Origin: an uncultured Burkholderiales bacterium
Lineage (GTDB): Bacteria; Pseudomonadota; Gammaproteobacteria; Burkholderiales; Burkholderiaceae_C
Length of the DNA: 6,644 nucleotides
NCBI GenBank assembly: GCA_903953985.1
Contig: CAJBLW010000294.1
Location: 1-6,644, forward strand
Direction of reading: 5' to 3'
The notes below the pieces were generated by a model, which saw only the letters and a list, made by a program, of their open reading frames with translations, had not been told where the DNA came from and searched no databases. The position numbers and the translations under genes were made by a program. This document shows, one piece after another, positions 1-5,755 of the stretch; positions within the stretch are counted from its first letter, which is position 1, and the number at the start of each line of letters is the position of its first letter.

Positions 1-1671
1 ATGAAGCGGTCTATTTTTTCCCCTCGTTTGTTGCCCACTTCCTGGGCGTTCACCATGGCTGTCGGGATGGGGCTCAGCGCCATCTCCATGGCCGTTCAGG
101 CGCAAGAAAAAGTCTTGCGAATTGCCATGACGGCGGCCGACATTCCCCGCACCTTGGGGCAGCCCGACCAAGGCTTTGAAGGCAATCGCTTCACCGGCAT
201 TCCGATGTATGACGCTTTGACCCATTGGGATTTGTCCAAATCGGATGGTCCCAGTGTGTTGATTCCTGGCTTGGCCACGTCGTGGGCTGTTGGTGCCAGT
301 GATAAAACAAAATGGACCTTCAAGCTGCGCCCAGGCGTGAAGTTCCACGATGGCTCGGCCTTGAATGCCGATGCGATCGTCTGGAACGTGCGCAAGGTAT
401 TGGACAAAGACGCGGTTCATTTCGATGCCAGCCAGGTGGGTGTCACGGCTTCGCGCATGCCCACATTGCGCAGCGCCCGAAAAATTGATGACCTGACGGT
501 CGAGCTGACCACCAGCGAGCCCGATGCGTTTTTGCCGATCAACTTGACCAACTTGTTCATTGCCTCGCCGGCCCATTGGCAAAAGAAATTTGAAGCCGCT
601 GCAGGCGCCACACCCGCAGACAAATCCAAGACGGCTTGGACCGCTTTTGCGGCAGATGCCTCCGGTTCTGGCCCCTTCAAGATGGCCCGTTTCGTGCCGC
701 GTGAACGCCTGGAGATGGTGGCCAACAAAACCTATTGGGACGCCAAGCGCATGCCCAAGGTCGACCGAGTGGTGCTTGTGCCCATGCCCGAGGCCAACGC
801 CCGCACTGCAGCTTTGCTGGGCGGGCAGGTCGACTGGATCGAGGCGCCAGCACCCGATGCCATGCCGCAAATTCGCCAGCGGGGCTTCAAGATCGAAAGC
901 AACGCCCAACCGCATGTGTGGCCTTGGCAGTTGTCATTTGCAGAAGGCTCGCCCTGGCTGGACAAGCGGGTGCGCCACGCGGCCAACTTGTGCGTCGACC
1001 GTGAAGGCCTGAAGACCCTTTTGGGTGGCATGATGGCCGCGCCCAAAGGCACGGTGCCACCTGGCCACCCCTGGTGGGGCAACCCCAAATTTGACATCAA
1101 GTACGACGTGAACGCAGCCAAGACCTTGATGACACAAGCGGGTCACAGCGCGGCTAAACCCCTCAAAGTCAAGGTGCAGATTTCGGCATCAGGTTCAGGC
1201 CAGATGCAACCCTTGCCCATGAACGAGTTTGTGCAGCAGTCGCTCAAGCAGTGTTTTTTTGATGTCCAGTTTGACGTGATCGAGTGGAACACCTTGTTCA
1301 CCAACTGGCGTCGGGGGGCCAAAGACCCCACGGCCAACGGTGCTGACGCCATCAACGTGAGTTATGCCGCCATGGACCCCTTCTTTGGACTGGTTCGATT
1401 CACCAGCACTGGCACATTCCCGCCGGTGTCCAACAACTGGGGTTACTTTGGCAATCCGGAATTCGACAAATTGATCACCGATGCACGGACTCAGTTCGAG
1501 GACAAGAGGCGTGATGAGGCATTGGCCAAGTTGCACGCCCGCATTGTCGAAGAGGCACCTTTTGTCTGGATTGCCCATGACGTGGGGCCTCGCGCCATGA
1601 GCACCAAGGTCAAGGGCTTCGTGCAACCGCGCAGCTGGTTTGTCGATTTGGCGCCTGTGTCGATGGACTGA
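1..1671 (+). CDS. ABC transporter periplasmic substrate-binding protein, SBP_bac_5 (DppA/OppA-like) family
   Basis: Periplasmic receptor that would bind a peptide or other small solute and deliver it to the permeases encoded downstream. The 556-residue length is normal for the DppA/OppA family. Residues 1-34 look like a Sec signal peptide: basic MKR start, hydrophobic stretch about 16-32, and a V-Q-A cleavage site before Q35. There is no lipobox cysteine, so the protein should be soluble. The family hallmark lies at residues 89-124, running from PGLATSW through WTFKLRPGVKFHDGS to the following NAD. Another conserved block, with a run of the type LDKRVRHAANLCVDREGL, lies near residue 320-336. 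The mature protein has only two cysteines, C331 and C418. The window begins exactly at this ATG, so promoter and ribosome site cannot be seen; the signal peptide is what supports this start. The ligand is unknown: this family also binds opines, nickel chelates, glutathione and oligosaccharides. Confidence 0.95.
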   Translation: MKRSIFSPRLLPTSWAFTMAVGMGLSAISMAVQAQEKVLRIAMTAADIPRTLGQPDQGFEGNRFTGIPMYDALTHWDLSKSDGPSVLIPGLATSWAVGASDKTKWTFKLRPGVKFHDGSALNADAIVWNVRKVLDKDAVHFDASQVGVTASRMPTLRSARKIDDLTVELTTSEPDAFLPINLTNLFIASPAHWQKKFEAAAGATPADKSKTAWTAFAADASGSGPFKMARFVPRERLEMVANKTYWDAKRMPKVDRVVLVPMPEANARTAALLGGQVDWIEAPAPDAMPQIRQRGFKIESNAQPHVWPWQLSFAEGSPWLDKRVRHAANLCVDREGLKTLLGGMMAAPKGTVPPGHPWWGNPKFDIKYDVNAAKTLMTQAGHSAAKPLKVKVQISASGSGQMQPLPMNEFVQQSLKQCFFDVQFDVIEWNTLFTNWRRGAKDPTANGADAINVSYAAMDPFFGLVRFTSTGTFPPVSNNWGYFGNPEFDKLITDARTQFEDKRRDEALAKLHARIVEEAPFVWIAHDVGPRAMSTKVKGFVQPRSWFVDLAPVSMD

Positions 1672-1700
1672 TGGTCCAGGTGTGGGCCCATCGGGTCCAT
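1663..1700 (+). promoter_or_regulatory. Imperfect hairpin overlapping the stop codon of the binding-protein gene
   Basis: ATGGAC (1663-1668) can pair with GTCCAT (1695-1700), and GATGG (1670-1674) with CCATC (1688-1692). A 1x2 internal mismatch lies between them, where a T-G wobble is possible, and the loop is 13 nt. The TGA stop (1669-1671) lies within the left arm. A competing small stem, TGGAC (1664-1668) with GTCCA (1674-1678), is also possible. Such structures can protect the 3' end of a binding-protein message. Only the pairing is seen; the role is inferred and it could be chance. Confidence 0.35.
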
Positions 1701-1708
1701 GCCGCTGG

Positions 1709-1749
1709 GTGTGCAGTCAGGTGGTGAACGGCCTGATTGCACACTTTTT
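1709..1749 (+). terminator. Strong hairpin plus T-run between binding-protein and permease genes (partial terminator or mRNA stabiliser)
   Basis: The arm at 1709-1721 (GTGTGCAGTCAGG) pairs with 1732-1744 (CCTGATTGCACAC). This makes a 13-bp stem with twelve Watson-Crick pairs and one G-U pair, a 10-nt loop, and five T directly after it (1745-1749). That matches the layout of a rho-independent terminator, although the T-run is short and the stem is not especially GC-rich. The permease gene starts 23 nt later and no convincing new promoter is visible. Partial termination or 3'-end protection of the binding-protein message is therefore more likely than a full stop. This arrangement is common after the first gene of ABC import operons. 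Confidence 0.6.
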
Positions 1750-1761
1750 AATTGAAGTTTT

Positions 1762-1765
1762 GGAG
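1762..1765 (+). promoter_or_regulatory. Ribosome binding site (GGAG) that fixes the permease start at 1773
   Basis: GGAG lies 7 nt before the ATG at 1773. An in-frame TTG at 1752 would add seven residues but has only the hairpin's T-rich tail just upstream and no Shine-Dalgarno sequence. Starting at 1773 gives the usual DppB N-terminus, a few residues followed by an R-R pair and the first membrane segment. Confidence 0.75.
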
Positions 1766-1772
1766 TGCTGGC

Positions 1773-2726
1773 ATGTTCGGCTTTTTGTTGCGGCGACTGA
1801 TTTATTCCCTGCCCATCATGCTGGGGGTGGCGCTGGTTTGTTTTGGCTTGGTGCACCTGGCACCCGGTGATCCTCTGATGTCGATTTTGCCGCCTGACGC
1901 CTCGGCTGACTTGCAGGCGCAGTTGATCGAACTGTACGGGTTCAACCGTTCTTACCCTGAACAGTTTGTGAGCTGGGTCTGGCGTGCTTTGCAGGGCGAT
2001 CTGGGCACATCCATTGCCAGCAACCGCCCGGTGGCTTCGGAGGTCATGACCGCCGTGAGCAACACTTTGCGGCTGGCGATGCTGGCCACCCTGATCGGGT
2101 TTGTGCTGGGCTGTTTGTTTGGTTTTGTGGCCGGTTATTTCCAGAACTCTTGGCTGGACAAGTTCGCCTCTTTGCTGTCTGTGTTGGGGGTCAGCGTTCC
2201 GCACTATTGGCTGGGCATGGTGCTGGTGATTGTGTTTTCTTCGATCCTGATGTGGCTGCCGCCGGGCGGCGCTGGGCCGGGTGGCTCCAGCCAGTGGATT
2301 TGGGACTGGGAGCACGTCAAGCACATGCTATTGCCGGCCATCACCATGAGCGTGATCCCGATGGGCATCATCTCGCGCACGGTGCGGGCCTTGGTGGCCG
2401 ACATCCTGGCGCAAGAGTTCATCGTCGGTTTGCGCGCCAAAGGATTGACCAACCTGGGTATTTTTTGGCATGTCGTCAAAAATGCCGCCCCCACGGCCCT
2501 CGCGGTGATGGGTTTGCAGCTGGGTTACTTGCTCGGCGGCTCGATCCTGATCGAGACGGTGTTTTCCTGGCCTGGCACGGGCTTCTTGCTCAACTCGGCC
2601 ATCTTCCAGCGCGACCTGCCTTTGCTGCAAGGCACGATCCTGGTGCTGGCGATGTTTTTTGTGGTGCTCAACCTCATCGTAGATGTGATCCAGACCTTGC
2701 TGGACCCTCGCATTGCACGCGCTTGA
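1773..2726 (+). CDS. ABC transporter permease, DppB/OppB-like
   Basis: Inner-membrane channel subunit, expected to pair with the second permease (2748-3641). It has 317 residues, normal for DppB-type proteins. The N-terminus is a short basic stretch (R7, R8) leading into membrane segment 1 (about 9-29) and the APGDP motif at 30-34. Further visible marks are GDLGTS at 75-80, membrane segments about 99-121 and 133-156, and the cytoplasmic EAA-type loop around 215-240 with A-K-G at 222-224, which docks on an ATPase. The family motif ETVFSWPGTG follows at 261-270, then a last membrane segment about 284-306 and a DPR tail at 311-313. This is a BPD_transp_1 fold with an intact frame. It follows a 101-bp gap containing hairpins and is followed by a 21-bp gap before the next permease gene. 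The transported substrate cannot be told from the permease. Confidence 0.95.
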   Translation: MFGFLLRRLIYSLPIMLGVALVCFGLVHLAPGDPLMSILPPDASADLQAQLIELYGFNRSYPEQFVSWVWRALQGDLGTSIASNRPVASEVMTAVSNTLRLAMLATLIGFVLGCLFGFVAGYFQNSWLDKFASLLSVLGVSVPHYWLGMVLVIVFSSILMWLPPGGAGPGGSSQWIWDWEHVKHMLLPAITMSVIPMGIISRTVRALVADILAQEFIVGLRAKGLTNLGIFWHVVKNAAPTALAVMGLQLGYLLGGSILIETVFSWPGTGFLLNSAIFQRDLPLLQGTILVLAMFFVVLNLIVDVIQTLLDPRIARA

Positions 2727-2736
2727 TCTCGATCCC

Positions 2737-2741
2737 AAGGA
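2737..2741 (+). promoter_or_regulatory. Ribosome binding site of the second permease
   Basis: AAGGA is 6 nt upstream of the ATG at 2748, inside the 21-bp gap after the first permease gene. It supports the chosen start; nothing else is visible in this short gap. Confidence 0.7.
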
Positions 2742-2747
2742 ATTGAC

Positions 2748-3641
2748 ATGACTTCATTGAATGCGGCCGCCAGCCCCGTGCTCCCGCTGGTGTACGAGCG
2801 CTCCGCTGGTTATTGGGAAACCGTGGGCCGTCGGTTTTTACGTGACAAAGTGGCCGTGGGTGCCGCCCTGGTGGTGGTGGTGTTGATGGTGCTGGCTGTG
2901 TTCGGTCCCTGGCTGGCGCCCATGGACCCTTACCAGTCCGCCATGCTCAAACGCCTCAAACCCATTGGCTTTGAAGGCCACCCCTTGGGCACCGACGAAT
3001 TGGGCCGCGACATGCTCACCCGCTTGATGGTGGGGGCCAAGTTGTCCTTGTTCATGGGCATCACGCCGGTGGTGTGTGCTTTTTTCATCGGCTCCTTGAT
3101 CGGCATCACCGCCGGTTACACCGGGGGCTGGGTCAACAGCGTGATGATGCGTACCATCGACGTTTTTTATGCCTTCCCTTCGGTCTTGCTGGCCATCGCC
3201 CTGTCGGGCGCTTTGGGGGCAGGCATCACCAATTCACTCATCTCCTTGACGATTGTGTTCATACCGCCGCTGGCCCGTGTGGCCGAAAGCGTGACCACGC
3301 AGATTCGGGAGCGTGATTTTGTCGAGGCGGCCAGGGCATCGGGTGCATCCGCTTTCACCATCGTGCGGGTGCATGTGCTGGGCAATGTGCTGGGGCCGAT
3401 TTTTGTGTACGCCACGAGTTTGATCGCGGTGTCCATGATCCTGGCCTCGGGGCTGAGCTTTTTGGGGTTGGGGGTCAAACCCCCCGAGCCGGAATGGGGC
3501 CTGATGCTCAACACCTTGCGCACGGCCATTTACTCGCAACCTTGGATTGCAGCCTTGCCCGGGGCGATGATTTTCATGACATCGATTGCTTTCAACCTCT
3601 TGGCCGACGGCTTGCGCTCGGCCATGGAAATCAAACAGTGA
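2748..3641 (+). CDS. ABC transporter permease, DppC/OppC-like
   Basis: Second channel subunit of the importer, 297 residues, a typical DppC length. The soluble N-terminal stretch (1-34) leads into membrane segment 1 (about 35-57), then the A-P-M-D-P turn (57-61). The hallmark HPLGTDELGRD follows at 78-88. Further hydrophobic segments lie near 98-121, 137-158, 220-245 and 264-285. The EAA loop is well preserved, with E193-A-A195 and G199 followed by a hydrophobic and basic stretch, and would contact one ATPase. The SFLGLGVKPPEPEWG block near the C-terminus is also a family mark. The C-terminal tail keeps the LADGLRSAM type of ending but lacks the D-P-R found in E. coli DppC, a common variation. 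The stop lies just 7 bp before the next start, consistent with translational coupling. Confidence 0.95.
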   Translation: MTSLNAAASPVLPLVYERSAGYWETVGRRFLRDKVAVGAALVVVVLMVLAVFGPWLAPMDPYQSAMLKRLKPIGFEGHPLGTDELGRDMLTRLMVGAKLSLFMGITPVVCAFFIGSLIGITAGYTGGWVNSVMMRTIDVFYAFPSVLLAIALSGALGAGITNSLISLTIVFIPPLARVAESVTTQIRERDFVEAARASGASAFTIVRVHVLGNVLGPIFVYATSLIAVSMILASGLSFLGLGVKPPEPEWGLMLNTLRTAIYSQPWIAALPGAMIFMTSIAFNLLADGLRSAMEIKQ

Positions 3642-3643
3642 GG
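3640..3643 (+). promoter_or_regulatory. Ribosome binding site of the first ATPase, overlapping the permease stop
   Basis: GAGG at 3640-3643 shares its GA with the TGA stop of the permease gene (3639-3641) and sits 5 nt before the ATG at 3649. An upstream in-frame ATG at 3586 would add 21 residues that read as out-of-frame permease sequence, so 3649 is preferred. Confidence 0.7.
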
Positions 3644-3648
3644 TCCGC

Positions 3649-4710
3649 ATGACTTTGGCCAATGATGAGGTGGGCGGATCAACCCAGCCGATGCTCTCGG
3701 TGCGCGGCTTGGTCAAGCACTTTCCACTCAAGAAAGACTTGTTGGGTCGCAGCGCAGGGGTGGTTCGCGCTGTGGACGGGGTGAGCTTTGACGTGTTCAA
3801 GGGCGAGACCTTGGGGGTGGTGGGCGAGTCCGGTTGCGGCAAGTCGACCACGGCGCGCTTGCTCATGCAACTGATCAGCCACGACCAGGGCGAGCTGGTG
3901 TTCGATGGGCAGACCGTAGGCAGCAAGTCGCTGCCCTTGAAAGATTACCGACGTCAGGCCCAAATGGTGTTTCAAGACAGCTACGCGTCCTTGAATCCTC
4001 GCCTGACCATGGAAGACTCGATCGCATTTGCACCCATGGTGCACGGATTGCCCGAGCGCGAGGCCATTGATCGGGCGCGCGACTTGCTGGAACGGGTGGG
4101 GCTGGCGCCGCAGCGCTTTGCCGAGCGTTACCCGCATGAGTTGTCAGGCGGTCAAAGGCAGCGCGTCAACATTGCCCGGGCCTTGGCCTTGCAGTCGCGT
4201 CTGATCATTTTGGATGAGGCGGTCTCTGCCCTGGACAAGTCGGTGGAAGCGCAGGTGCTGAACCTTTTGCTCGACTTGAAAGAGGCGTTTGGCCTGACTT
4301 ATATTTTCATCAGCCACGACCTGAATGTGGTGCGCTACATGAGCGACCGGGTCATGGTGATGTACCTTGGCCAAGTTGTCGAGGTTGGCGACAGTGAAAC
4401 CCTGTTCAAGCATGCCGCGCACCCTTACACGCAAGCCTTGCTCTCGTCCATCCCGACTCTGGACCCGGATCGTCGCACCGAAACCCCGCCGTTGGCAGGT
4501 GACCCACCCAACCCGATCAACCCGCCCAGCGGCTGTCGTTTCCACACTCGCTGTGTGCACGCCCAAGCCATTTGCAGCGAAAAGATGCCGGTCTTGGCCC
4601 CAGCCCAATACGGCCAACAAGTGGCTTGCTGGATGCATGTGGCTGGCGCAGCGCACACTGGTGCACCCGCTTTGCAAAGCACGGTCAAACCCTCGGAGGT
4701 CGCGGCATGA
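3649..4710 (+). CDS. ABC transporter ATP-binding protein, DppF/OppF-like
   Basis: One of two cytoplasmic ATPases that energise import. It has 353 residues, normal for the peptide subfamily with its C-terminal extension. All nucleotide-binding motifs are present: Walker A GESGCGKST (59-67), Q-loop glutamine 109, signature LSGGQRQR (165-172), Walker B LIILDE (185-190) with catalytic E190, D-loop SALD (193-196) and switch histidine 223. The SALD plus AQVLNLLLDL stretch and ISHDLNVV are typical of the F-type subunit. The residue after the Walker B glutamate is alanine (DEA) where DEP is usual. The C-terminal oligopeptide domain starts at HPYTQALLSSIP (258-269) and holds four cysteines: 296, 302, 309 and 327. 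Related transporters are reported to bind a [4Fe-4S] cluster in this region. The gene ends in an ATGA overlap with the next ATPase gene, so the two are probably translated in a coupled way. Confidence 0.95.
   Translation: MTLANDEVGGSTQPMLSVRGLVKHFPLKKDLLGRSAGVVRAVDGVSFDVFKGETLGVVGESGCGKSTTARLLMQLISHDQGELVFDGQTVGSKSLPLKDYRRQAQMVFQDSYASLNPRLTMEDSIAFAPMVHGLPEREAIDRARDLLERVGLAPQRFAERYPHELSGGQRQRVNIARALALQSRLIILDEAVSALDKSVEAQVLNLLLDLKEAFGLTYIFISHDLNVVRYMSDRVMVMYLGQVVEVGDSETLFKHAAHPYTQALLSSIPTLDPDRRTETPPLAGDPPNPINPPSGCRFHTRCVHAQAICSEKMPVLAPAQYGQQVACWMHVAGAAHTGAPALQSTVKPSEVAA
4695..4700 (+). promoter_or_regulatory. Strong ribosome binding site (GGAGGT) of the second ATPase
   Basis: A near-ideal GGAGGT, 6 nt before the ATG at 4707 and inside the end of the preceding gene. 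It decides the start: an in-frame ATG at 4572 would overlap the previous gene by 139 bp and add 45 residues with no resemblance to an ABC ATPase N-terminus. Confidence 0.8.
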
Positions 4711-5717
4711 AACCGGACACGCCAACACCCGCATTTGTCGACATCCGCCAGCTGCACGTCACCTTCACTGGGGGCAAAAAACCCGTTCAGGCCGTCTCGG
4801 GCGTGGACCTGCGTGTCCAACGCGGCGAAGTGGTCGCCCTGATTGGCGAGTCGGGCTCTGGCAAAAGCGTCACCTTGCGCAGCTTGCTGCGTTTGCATGC
4901 CGAAAAGAAAACCCAAATTTCAGGGCAAATCAGGGTGGGCGATCACGATGTGCTGAAACTGTCGTCGGACCAACTCAACCGATTTCGTGGACGCGTGGCG
5001 TCGATGATTTTTCAAGAGCCTTTGCTGGCGCTCGACCCGGTTTACAGTCTGGGGCAACAAATCATCGAAACGATTCGCCGTCACGAAAAGGTGAGCGAGG
5101 CTGATGCCAGGCAACGTGCCTTAGCCCTGTTTGAGCGGGTGCGCATTCCCAGCCCAGAGCGTCGTTTGCAGGCTTATCCGCACGAAATGTCGGGTGGCAT
5201 GCGCCAGCGCGCCATGATTGCCCTGGCGCTGGCCTGCCAGCCCCAGTTGCTGCTGGCCGATGAGCCCACCACCGCGCTGGACGCCACGGTACAAATCCAA
5301 ATCTTGCTGTTGTTGCGCGAGTTGCAAAAAGAAATGGGCTTGTCGGTGATTTTTGTCACCCACGACATCGGTGCTGCGGTGGAGGTGGCCGATCGCATTG
5401 CCGTGATGTATGCCGGTCGCATTGTGGAGGAGGGGCCCGCCCGAACTCTGATTCGTGAACCCCGGCACCCGTATACCCGTGCTTTGCTGCAAAGCCGCGC
5501 CGACGGCGCTTTGGCTAAAGGCCAGCGCCTGGAAACCATTGCCGGCGCACCGCCCGACTTGACGAATTTGCCACAGGGCTGCGCCTTTGCCAGTCGTTGC
5601 AAGATGGCGGTGCCTGAATGCAGTGCGACACGCCCGGAAGTCACCTGGCTGGCCGAAGGCCACAGTGTTCGTTGTCTGCTGGCCCAGTCTCAGCCCAATT
5701 CTCAGCAAGTGGCCTGA
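4707..5717 (+). CDS. ABC transporter ATP-binding protein, DppD/OppD-like
   Basis: Partner ATPase of the importer, 336 residues. Motifs in order are Walker A GESGSGKSV (47-55), Q-loop Q103, signature MSGGMRQR (161-168), Walker B LLLADE (181-186) with catalytic E186, D-loop TALD (189-192) and switch histidine 219 in VTHD. The SGGM signature and ADEPTTALDATVQ phrase are typical of the D-type subunit, complementing the F-type one just upstream. The C-terminal oligopeptide domain begins at HPYTRALLQS (254-263) and carries cysteines 292, 298, 305 and 323, the same spacing as in the partner. Both ATPases look catalytically complete. The start overlaps the previous stop by 4 bp (ATGA). In E. coli dpp and opp the D gene precedes the F gene; here the order is F then D. 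Specificity is not readable from this subunit. Confidence 0.95.
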   Translation: MKPDTPTPAFVDIRQLHVTFTGGKKPVQAVSGVDLRVQRGEVVALIGESGSGKSVTLRSLLRLHAEKKTQISGQIRVGDHDVLKLSSDQLNRFRGRVASMIFQEPLLALDPVYSLGQQIIETIRRHEKVSEADARQRALALFERVRIPSPERRLQAYPHEMSGGMRQRAMIALALACQPQLLLADEPTTALDATVQIQILLLLRELQKEMGLSVIFVTHDIGAAVEVADRIAVMYAGRIVEEGPARTLIREPRHPYTRALLQSRADGALAKGQRLETIAGAPPDLTNLPQGCAFASRCKMAVPECSATRPEVTWLAEGHSVRCLLAQSQPNSQQVA

Positions 5718-5740
5718 TCATTGGGCCTGATCATTTTTTT
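5711..5740 (+). repeat. Tandem 12-bp repeat with TGATCA palindromes and T7 run
   Basis: GGCCTGATCATT occurs at 5711-5722 and again at 5724-5735, one base apart, so the period is 13. Each copy contains the palindrome TGATCA (5715-5720 and 5728-5733). The two can pair as a 6-bp stem with a 7-nt loop, followed by seven T (5734-5740), a weak terminator-like layout. A competing stem joins GCCCAAT (5693-5699) to ATTGGGC (5720-5726). The first copy includes the TGA stop of the ATPase gene (5715-5717). The repeat is plain to see. Whether it attenuates transcription, binds a protein, or is a small duplication is unknown. Confidence 0.55.
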
Positions 5741-5746
5741 AAACGT

Positions 5747-5752
5747 GAGGTG
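5747..5752 (+). promoter_or_regulatory. Ribosome binding site (GAGGTG) of the amidase
   Basis: GAGGTG lies 3 nt before the ATG at 5756, with its GAGG core 5 nt away. It matches the 16S anti-Shine-Dalgarno sequence well and supports this start after the T-rich gap. Confidence 0.7.
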
Positions 5753-5755
5753 AAC

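Noticed and set aside
1254..1260. T7 run inside the binding-protein gene as a programmed frameshift site
   Set aside because: The frame reads through cleanly into conserved C-terminal sequence, and neither shifted frame offers a meaningful alternative product.
1752..1772. TTG start that would lengthen the first permease by seven residues
   Set aside because: It has no Shine-Dalgarno sequence and sits right after the hairpin tail; the ATG at 1773 has GGAG at proper spacing and gives the usual family N-terminus.
1737..1772. Possible promoter with TTGCAC at 1737-1742 as a -35 box
   Set aside because: No acceptable -10 hexamer occurs at 16-18 nt spacing, and TTGCAC is part of the hairpin's right arm.
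1491..2324. Long minus-strand reading frame (277 codons) across the end of the binding-protein gene and the start of the permease gene
   Set aside because: It is rich in His, Gln and Arg with no recognisable domain, lies opposite two clear genes and their hairpin region, and is the kind of antisense frame expected in GC-rich coding DNA.
2150..2746. Plus-strand frame of 198 codons inside the first permease gene
   Set aside because: Its translation is a frame-shifted shadow of the permease and lacks membrane segments or motifs; the permease frame itself is intact.
3234..3926. Minus-strand frame of 230 codons opposite the second permease and first ATPase
   Set aside because: No family motif or convincing start; it mirrors strongly conserved coding sequence on the plus strand.
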